Shown here: piece by piece, positions 57,863-64,000 of the stretch
Numbering within the stretch: position 1 is the first letter of the stretch
Layout: each line of letters begins with the position of its first letter
NCBI GenBank assembly: GCA_018365895.1
Contig: JAGZJD010000001.1
Location: 49,239-113,238, forward strand
DNA length: 64,000 bases
Source: Lachnospiraceae bacterium
GTDB taxonomy: Bacteria > Bacillota_A > Clostridia > Lachnospirales > Lachnospiraceae
Direction: 5' to 3'
Notes under the pieces: generated by a model
Told to the model about the DNA's origin: nothing
What the model saw: only the letters and a program-made list of their open reading frames with translations
The model's database searches: none
Program-made: the position numbers and the translations under genes

Positions 57863-59290
57863 ATGGCTATCTATGATCCAAAATCAAGAATTGCAGACGA
57901 ATTTATTAATCACGAAGAGATTCTTCAGACACTTGACTATGCTGAACAGAACAAGCACAACGAACAGCTCATTTCAGAAATTATCGAAAAAGCAAAAGAA
58001 CGCAAAGGGCTCACCCACCGCGAAGCATCTGTCCTCCTGGCATGTGATCTTCCGGAAAAAACACAGGAAATCTTCGCACTTGCAGAACAGATCAAGAAAG
58101 ATTTCTATGGAAACCGCATTGTTATGTTTGCTCCTCTTTATCTTTCAAACTATTGTGTCAACGGCTGTACATATTGCCCGTATCATTTAAAAAATAAACA
58201 TATCGCCCGCAAAAAACTGACACAGGATGAAATACGCCGGGAAGTTATTGCACTTCAGGATATGGGACATAAACGTCTTGCTCTGGAAACAGGTGAAGAT
58301 CCTGTCAACAGTCCAATCGAATATGTACTGGAATCCATTAAAACAATTTACAGCATTAAACATAAAAACGGCGCGATCCGCCGCGTCAATGTGAATATTG
58401 CCGCAACTACTGTGGAAAACTACCGCAAGTTAAAAGAAGCCGGTATTGGAACTTATATTTTATTCCAAGAGACATACCATAAAGAAAGCTATCTGGAGCT
58501 CCATCCAACCGGTCCAAAACATGACTATAATTACCATACAGAGGCTATGGACCGTGCAATGGAGGGCGGTATCGACGATGTCGGCTGCGGTGTCCTCTTT
58601 GGGCTTGATAAATACCGCTATGAATTTGCCGGACTTCTGATGCATGCAGAACATCTGGAAGCTGTATGGGGCGTTGGTCCTCATACAATCAGTGTGCCGC
58701 GCCTCTGTCCTGCTGATGATATTGATGTTAATGACTTTGATAACAGCATCAGCGATGACATTTTCGAAAAAATTGTTGCCTGCATCCGTATTGCGGTTCC
58801 TTATACAGGTATGATCATTTCCACAAGAGAAAGTCAAAAAAGCCGTGAACGCGTTCTTCATCTTGGTATTTCCCAGATTAGCGGCGGTTCTAAGACAAGC
58901 GTTGGCGGCTATGCCGAACCGGAGCCGGAGGTAGAAAATTCAGCACAGTTTGACGTAAGCGATACCCGTACACTGGACGAGATTGTGAAATGGCTTATGG
59001 ATATGGGCTATCTTCCAAGTTTCTGTACTGCATGCTACCGCGCAGGCCGCACCGGAGATCGTTTCATGTCTCTTTGCAAGAGTGGTCAGATTCAGAACTG
59101 CTGTCATCCAAATGCTCTGATGACATTAAAAGAATATCTGGAAGACTATGCCGCTCCTGAGACAAAGAAAGTCGGAGAAGCACTGATTCAAAAAGAACTG
59201 GAAAACATTCCGAATGAAAAAGTAAAAGAAAGAGTTGTTCAGTACCTGAAAGAAATGGAACAGGGCGGAAAACGTGATTTTCGGTTCTAA
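57863..59290 (+). CDS. hydG: [FeFe]-hydrogenase maturase HydG
   Basis: A 475-residue radical SAM tyrosine lyase that makes the CO and cyanide ligands of the H-cluster. It has the SAM cluster motif SNYCVNGCTYCPYHLKN near residue 96 and the C-terminal auxiliary cluster motif CTACYRAGRTGDRFMSLCKSG. SQISGGSKTSVGGYAEPEPE is a HydG hallmark. AAAAGGAGAACAA precedes the ATG. Confidence 0.96.
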   Translation: MAIYDPKSRIADEFINHEEILQTLDYAEQNKHNEQLISEIIEKAKERKGLTHREASVLLACDLPEKTQEIFALAEQIKKDFYGNRIVMFAPLYLSNYCVNGCTYCPYHLKNKHIARKKLTQDEIRREVIALQDMGHKRLALETGEDPVNSPIEYVLESIKTIYSIKHKNGAIRRVNVNIAATTVENYRKLKEAGIGTYILFQETYHKESYLELHPTGPKHDYNYHTEAMDRAMEGGIDDVGCGVLFGLDKYRYEFAGLLMHAEHLEAVWGVGPHTISVPRLCPADDIDVNDFDNSISDDIFEKIVACIRIAVPYTGMIISTRESQKSRERVLHLGISQISGGSKTSVGGYAEPEPEVENSAQFDVSDTRTLDEIVKWLMDMGYLPSFCTACYRAGRTGDRFMSLCKSGQIQNCCHPNALMTLKEYLEDYAAPETKKVGEALIQKELENIPNEKVKERVVQYLKEMEQGGKRDFRF

Positions 59291-59338
59291 TTTTTCACAA
59301 TAATTTCTATGATTGATACTTTGAAAGGACTAAGACTT

Positions 59339-60526
59339 ATGAGTTTGAACAATACTCCTGCCGCCAACCGCATCCATATTGGAATCTTTGGACGGCGCAA
59401 TGCCGGTAAATCAAGCGTGATCAATGCCATTACCGGACAATCTCTTGCTATCGTTTCAGACATAAAAGGAACAACAACTGATCCTGTATCAAAAGCAATG
59501 GAACTGCTCCCACTCGGCCCGGTTGTCATCATCGATACTCCAGGGCTTGATGATATTGGAGAGCTGGGCGCACAAAGAATCCAAAAAGCATACCAGGTTC
59601 TAAACAAAACTGATATTGCCATTCTTGTAGTGGATGCCTCTGTCGGATTTACAAGAGAAGATGAAGAAATTTTAAAACGGATCTATGACAAAAAAATCCC
59701 TTATGTTACCGTTTTAAATAAAATTGACCGGTGTGAAATTCTTCCTGAAATTCAAGATGTTTCCAATACGATCTGTGTCAGCGCCATTACTGGCTACCAT
59801 ATTCAGGAATTAAAAGAAATGATTGCCGCACAAACTCCTGATAATGTATCTGACAGCTGCCTTGTAAGGGATCTGATCGCTCCGTCTGATTTTGTTATCC
59901 TTGTTGTTCCGATTGACAAAGCAGCTCCTAAAGGCCGCCTCATCCTTCCGCAGCAGCAAACAATCCGAGACATTCTTGACGGTCACGGTGTTTCCATTGT
60001 TGTATCTCCGCAAGAACTGCCAAGTACAATTGCATCACTTGGCAAAAAACCTGCGCTTGTCATTACTGACAGCCAGGTATTTGAAGAAGTTGCCCAGCTG
60101 ACTCCAAAAGAACTTCCATTAACGTCTTTCTCTATCTTGTTTGCCAGATACAAGGGCAGCTTAAGCCTCCTCTCGGAAGGCGCTCTTACGATTGACCAGT
60201 TAAAGGACGGAGATACTATTCTAATCTCGGAAGGCTGTACCCATCACCGCCAGTGCGGCGACATTGGTACGGAAAAGCTTCCTGCCTGGCTTCAAAAGCA
60301 TACCGGAAAACAACTGCAGTTCGAATTCACAAGCGGAACGGAATTTCCTGAAGAACTGCAGAAATACCGTCTCATCATCCATTGCGGAGGCTGCATGCTG
60401 AATGAGCGTGAAATGAAATACCGCCTTCTCTGTGCCAAAGACCAGAACATACCTGTCACCAACTATGGTATGGCAATCGCGCATATGAAAGGAATCTTAA
60501 AAAGAAGTATGGAAATCTTCTCATAA
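59339..60526 (+). CDS. hydF: [FeFe]-hydrogenase maturation GTPase HydF
   Basis: A 395-residue scaffold on which the H-cluster precursor is assembled. The N-terminal GTPase has GRRNAGKSSVINAI, the DTPGLDD switch and LNKID. The C-terminal cluster ligands are SEGCTHHRQCGDIG (C-x-H-H) and HCGGCMLN (C-x-x-C). The start at 59339 (MSLNNTPAANR) follows GAAAGGAC. With hydE and hydG it forms a full maturase set; no hydrogenase structural gene is in the window. Confidence 0.96.
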   Translation: MSLNNTPAANRIHIGIFGRRNAGKSSVINAITGQSLAIVSDIKGTTTDPVSKAMELLPLGPVVIIDTPGLDDIGELGAQRIQKAYQVLNKTDIAILVVDASVGFTREDEEILKRIYDKKIPYVTVLNKIDRCEILPEIQDVSNTICVSAITGYHIQELKEMIAAQTPDNVSDSCLVRDLIAPSDFVILVVPIDKAAPKGRLILPQQQTIRDILDGHGVSIVVSPQELPSTIASLGKKPALVITDSQVFEEVAQLTPKELPLTSFSILFARYKGSLSLLSEGALTIDQLKDGDTILISEGCTHHRQCGDIGTEKLPAWLQKHTGKQLQFEFTSGTEFPEELQKYRLIIHCGGCMLNEREMKYRLLCAKDQNIPVTNYGMAIAHMKGILKRSMEIFS

Positions 60527-60532
60527 AAGTAT

Positions 60533-60580
60533 GAGCCTCTGCTGCCGCGGTATCATCCGCTGGCAACAGAGGCTCTTTTT
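60533..60580 (+). terminator. Terminator after hydF
   Basis: GAGCCTCTG (60533-60541) and CAGAGGCTC (60567-60575) form a 9-bp stem around a 25-base loop, followed by TTTTTATTTT. Confidence 0.88.
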
Positions 60581-60590
60581 ATTTTCGGTT

Positions 60591-61533
60591 CTATTTCGTT
60601 TTTACATATTCATTGATTGGCCGGAGCATATACTCATTATACGGGAACTTATCTGTCGTTACATATCCTGCCGGAGCATCAATTAGCTGTGCAATACGAT
60701 TAACCAGAGTTGCACATGTAAGTTCTACCGTAGCCGGTCTATTTACGATGCTTGTCGTTTCCGGTTCCCCATACAGTGTCCATTCATTTTTGTCAAATTC
60801 TTCTGGTGCAAATACCTTTCCTACACACTCAGTTTCTAAAATAATACCTTCTGCTGTCTCAGTTGTAACAATTGCTCTCATACCAGTTGCATTACCAGCC
60901 TTAATCGTCATTCCGAGCGTTTCTGAATATAAGTCAGTCTCCCATGTACAAGGAACACATTTCTGAGTTTGAGAAACTACCGTCAATCCAAGCTTACTTG
61001 CAAGCCATCCATTCTGATTCCACATATAAGACGGAACATATTCTCCGCTTTCCACTTTCTGCTTAATCTCATCGGAAGTCCAGTGATTACATGTTCCGAT
61101 CTCTGTCTCAAATCTATCCAGTGGAAGTCCTGCTCCATGTCCTTCTGCAAGTGCGATTCCATAATCTTCTACATTGTACCAACTGCTGCCGACAATTTTT
61201 TTCACTTCAAAAGAAGAACCCATTAAGTTGGTTACCATAGTCCCCCAGAACAGATCACAGTAGCCTACACCAGTCAATGTACATCCGCCTTCTTTCGCCA
61301 ATGCATCCAACTTAGCTGTTAGTGCCGGAGACGAATTCCATGGATACAATGCCTCCTCACAGGTAGTAATTGCATTGACCCCATGTTTTGCGCAGATTGT
61401 AAAAATATCCTCCACCTCGGCAACTGTACTTCTTGTCGCAATGATACACACATCCGGTTTCAATTGCATACCTCATTAGCCAACGGCTCATTCTTCCACA
61501 TCCATATTGTACATATTTAACTTTTCGCTCCAT
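60591..61533 (-). pseudogene. Diaminopentanoate-dehydrogenase-like reductase, frameshifted with internal deletion
   Basis: A strong start (AGGAGGTATTGT then ATG at 61531-61533) opens a Rossmann N-terminus (KVKYVQYGCGRMSRWLMRYAIE). About 20 codons later the matching sequence continues in another frame (LKPDVCIIATRSTVAEVEDIF; GVNAITTCEEALYPWNSSPAL; GTMVTNLMGSSFEVKKIVGS) to the stop at 60591. Compared with 2,4-diaminopentanoate dehydrogenases and dihydrodipicolinate-reductase relatives, roughly 50 residues of the cofactor domain are missing at the join near 61470. The 292-residue open frame from 61469 is not a natural start. Confidence 0.75.
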
Positions 61534-61689
61534 ACAATACCTCCTGCATCTTCTGTTTAAAATTACTTTCGGTTCATCTTTGTTATATTCTTATCATAAA
61601 ACCTATTGTATGTATAGAGTCAAGATAAAATTACAGGAATCTGCATCTTACTAAACATCTTCCGCTTCTCTTCCTCCATCACAGGAAAA

Positions 61690-62010
61690 TCAATTATTAC
61701 TTTTTAAATAATCCACATCATTAATCCAATCACAAAAAATATTTTTCCCATTTTGATTTTCGTATTGAATTAACTTTTGAACTGAAGCACTATCCTTGCT
61801 ACTATGTGAAATAAAAAAATCGTATGTTTTTATTTTTTGTTCTTTTGCATTCTCAATTCGATATTCTAATTCATCCGGAGTTTTAGGTATTTTATAACTT
61901 TCATTAGGATAAACTTCTCTCAAATACTTTTTCTTATTTTTATTTTTTGTATGAACTTGCTGTTTCATTTTCCTACCACAATTCGGACAGATTTTGTTGT
62001 TAGCACCCAT
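61690..62010 (-). pseudogene. Truncated TIR-domain protein with zinc ribbon
   Basis: A 106-residue frame. The N-terminus has CPNCGRKM, half of a zinc ribbon, and a lysine-rich stretch. Residues about 62-103 are the start of a TIR domain (KTYDFFISHSSKDSASVQKL...GKNIFCDWINDVDYLK). TIR domains are about 130 residues, and the frame stops after about 45. Just behind it another frame reads DFPVMEEEKRKMFSKMQIPV, apparently the tail of a different or shifted gene. TIR proteins of this look occur in NAD-consuming phage defence. It begins 1 base after the DUF1016 stop. Confidence 0.6.
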
Positions 62011-62011
62011 A

Positions 62012-62927
62012 TCATTCTTCCAGTTTATAAAAATCGCCTAAATTTAATTCATGTTTCAATTCTTCTTCTGTCGGCAGATAAGTAAAATATTTTGATGCAA
62101 AAATCTGGTGATTATCTTCCGGCAGTGTGTACTTTACAATGGAGTCGCCTTTGTCCCAGATTCTGATGGGTCAGTTTTCCCATCTTCAAATCAATCAGAA
62201 CAAAGCATTTCAAAATGTACTTGTAAAATACTAAGTCGATGAAAAAATCCTGTCCATCCAGCGTAAACCGCTTTTGCCGTGCTACAAAAGAAAATCCTCG
62301 TCCCAGTTCCAGAAGAAAATGCTGAAGGTGGTCAATCAATGCCTGCTCCAGTTCACCCTCATATACATGGGTGTCTGGCTGAATCTGCAAAAATTCCATC
62401 ACATAAGGGTTTTTGATTATTTTTTCATATTCAGGTTTAGGTTCTGTTGTTTGAATTTCTTTTGAAACAGCTGCTTTGTCCTGGCTTGCTAAAATTCTCT
62501 GATAGTACATTGTGTTGATCTGCCGTTCTAACTGTCGGACGCTCCATGCAGACTTTACACATTCCTCCATATAAAAGGTTCGTGCCTGTTCATCTGGCAC
62601 ACGCATCAAAAGGCGGTAATGTGACCAACTCAATTCAAGACACAGTGTGTCTCGAATTGGGAATGTACAGTAGAACTGCCTCATCTTACGAAGATTTGAT
62701 TTGTCAAAACCTTTTCCAAACTCAGCAGTCAATTGAGCTGAAAGATAGTCCAACAAATTTTTTCCGTATGCTGCTCTGTCATTTTCTCCACACGCTTTAT
62801 AGATCTGTTCCCCAATCTCCCAGTAAGTTATTACCATTGCGTAGTTCACCGCAGCACTTAGCTTATGCTGTGCCGATACAATAGACTGGCGAATAGGATG
62901 ATGCTTCTTACCTTTTGCCGCCAGCAA
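62012..62927 (-). pseudogene. DUF1016 (YhcG-type PDDEXK) nuclease, internal deletion with frameshift
   Basis: The open frame 62112-62927 covers most of a DUF1016 protein (VNYAMVITYWEIGEQIYKA; FDKSNLRKMRQFYCTFP; LSWSHYRLLMRV; GQDFFIDLVFYKYILKCFVLIDLK with the nuclease Asp and Lys). After HQNLGQ the protein continues in another frame (GDSIVKYTLPEDNHQIFASKY...LPTEEELKHELNLGDFYKLEE) to TGA at 62012. About 30 residues that should lie between are missing. The first residues are also not native: they lie over the N-terminal piece of a permease gene. Intact homologues accompany restriction or defence loci. Confidence 0.75.
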
Positions 62928-62956
62928 TATCGAATTGCTCGTCTAAAAAAGTTCAT
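62858..62956 (-). pseudogene. N-terminal fragment of an FtsX-type ABC permease
   Basis: AGGAGGCATTTGAT and ATG at 62954-62956 open a 32-codon frame starting MNFFRRAIRYCWRQKVRSI then ILFASLL, the typical first helix of FtsX/SalY permeases. It then runs into DUF1016 sequence in the wrong frame and stops at 62858. It begins 17 bases after the stop of another permease piece, so two permease genes once stood in tandem. Confidence 0.65.
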
Positions 62957-62973
62957 ATCAAATGCCTCCTTAA

Positions 62974-63831
62974 CTAACTCATTCTTGTTAAAATCTCTTT
63001 TGGCTTCAGCCGAAGAATCGTACTGCTGGCTGCCAATACAGTCAATAAAACAACAGATAATTCTCCGACAAACAGGATACTAGAGCGACACAAATCCGGT
63101 TGCAGGTAATTCGATGTGTTACCACCGGTTTGTAATGCCACAGTACCCGTCCCTTGAGCCAGAGTGCCGAATAGAAATCCATTTACCATATCAGAACAGA
63201 AGAACCACAGTAGAAAAGCGAGCCCAAAACCGGCAAACAGGAGTCCCCATGCTTCTAAAGTAAATTGTCCAATGATTTCCGCTTTGGGCCTCCCCATCGA
63301 AAGGTAAATCCCTGCTTCATGGATACGCCCCCGTATCCGTAGAAGAAGGATCAGCATTAGGATTACAATACTCAAAGCAGATACAATGAAAATCAATGCC
63401 AGAGCCAGTTTTTGAAGGTTTTGAAGCTGTCCGGAGATTTGCTCGTACTGAAAATCATTCTCCCGCAGAATATGGTTGTTCCAGTCTATAGAGTCGATGG
63501 ACTTCACACACTCCAGCAGAGTATCTAATTCCAACGGGTCAGCAATGTAAAAGGCCATCTCACCCTCATAAATGCCTGGGTGGTGCAGGATACCCTCGCC
63601 GGGACGAAGCGGCTCATCCATCAGGATACGCTCCATTGCGTCTGACAGCGTAAAGGGCAGCTTGTCCGGCTGGGGATTGCCCAGGCTGATGGTTAGGCTC
63701 CCTTGCGGATCTCCGTCGATCAGCAGGACTTTCTTCCCGGCCTGTGCCAGCCCGATTCCCAAGTTGGCACAGGTTGTTGTCTTGCCAACACCGCCTTTCT
63801 GGTTGGCGATGGCGATGATTTGCGTGTTCAT
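62974..63831 (-). pseudogene. In-frame chimera: ParA N-terminus joined to FtsX-permease C-terminus
   Basis: The ATG at 63829-63831 follows GAGGTGAAG. Residues 1-85 are a Soj/ParA ATPase ([55 protein letters not shown]). From about residue 86 (near 63573) it becomes an ABC permease: an extracytoplasmic piece ([20 protein letters not shown]), then three helices with the FtsX motif [26 protein letters not shown]. The join is in frame, so a 285-residue product could be made, but neither half is complete: ParA is about 260 residues and the permease lacks its first half. Both parents are common cargo of integrative elements. Confidence 0.8.
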
Positions 63832-63876
63832 TGACTTCACCTCATTTCTGATTGTTGCTGTTGCTTCTGGAAATAG

Positions 63877-63916
63877 AAAAAGCCGCCACTTCAAAATTAA
63901 CAGTGAAGTGACGGCT
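63877..63916 (-). terminator. Terminator ahead of the parA piece
   Basis: On the minus strand AGCCGTCACTTC and GAAGTGGCGGCT form a 12-bp stem with one wobble, followed by TTTTCTATTTCC. It starts 4 bases after a stop codon at 63921-63923, so it ends a gene entering from the right edge. Confidence 0.82.
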
Positions 63917-63920
63917 CTTT

Positions 63921-64000
63921 CTATCGCCGGAATACGAGTTCCTGAAATGAAAAAAGCACCCAGTCATTTATACTGCGTGCTACATCAAATTCATATTCAA
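63921..64000 (-). CDS. C-terminal end of a gene entering from the right edge (partial)
   Basis: The frame ...[23 protein letters not shown] ends with TAG at 63921-63923, right before a strong terminator. Only about 26 codons are in the window. I do not recognise the family. The case is the open frame plus the terminator. Confidence 0.45.
   Translation of the reverse strand, partial: EYEFDVARSINDWVLFSFQELVFRR

Noticed and set aside
60591..61469. A complete 292-residue reductase gene starting at 61469
   Set aside because: The real start with AGGAGG lies at 61533 in another frame and the cofactor-binding segment is missing; treated as a broken gene.
1..64000. tRNA, rRNA, CRISPR or complete insertion sequence
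   Set aside because: None recognised by eye on either strand. A covariance or IS search would be needed to exclude small remnants, especially right of 60591.

Overview
The window looks like chromosome of a spore-forming, strictly anaerobic Lachnospiraceae bacterium (Clostridia; a gut relative of Dorea, Mediterraneibacter or Blautia is my guess). The grounds are the AT-rich low-GC sequence with strong AGGAGG ribosome sites, a complete spoIIA-sigF plus spoVA cluster, [FeFe]-hydrogenase maturases, a glycyl-radical hydroxyproline dehydratase, class III ribonucleotide reductase and a Firmicutes-type valS T-box. No rRNA, tRNA, CRISPR array or complete insertion sequence was found.

Layout. 1-3605: pstSCAB-phoU phosphate uptake, led by PHO boxes; PstS is circularly permuted. 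3622-17765: a divergent peptide-use locus. Leftward run oppABCDF, a MalY/PatB C-S lyase and the L-cysteine desulfidase cyuA. Rightward run an M55 D-aminopeptidase, a second MalY/PatB, an XRE-cupin regulator, an M19 dipeptidase and an S12 serine hydrolase. The two promoters sit head to head over one palindrome. 17868-27958: YitT protein, small alarmone synthetase, cobO, a three-gene MacB-type ABC system, a Na/Pi cotransporter and purF. 27991-41054: spoIIAA-AB-sigF, a small membrane ORF, spoVAA-AE (with a sigma-G-like promoter), and upstream the T-box-led valS, an LtaS-like sulfatase, folC, a 44-residue ORF and a TPR membrane protein. 41211-49494: an anchored hypothetical protein, M42 peptidase, birA-bioY with a BirA operator, an eroded DUF134/NifX/ParA-type cluster beside a divergent Crp/Fnr regulator, thioredoxin and a GH31 glycosidase. 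49511-56286: nrdD (with a fused thioredoxin domain), nrdG and hypD-hypE. 56301-60580: hydrogenase maturation operon TM1266-hydE-hydG-hydF behind a leader containing a terminator. 60591-64000: a 3.4-kb patch of truncated and chimeric genes (reductase, TIR, DUF1016 nuclease, FtsX permeases, ParA).

The most interesting units are the divergent opp/MalY/D-peptidase locus, which could strip D-residue or thioether peptides down to cysteine and sulfide; the permuted PstS; the untyped attenuator-like leader of the hydrogenase maturation operon; and two decay zones where most gene ends are out-of-frame joins. Those zones are either real deletion scars or assembly errors, and read mapping would decide.
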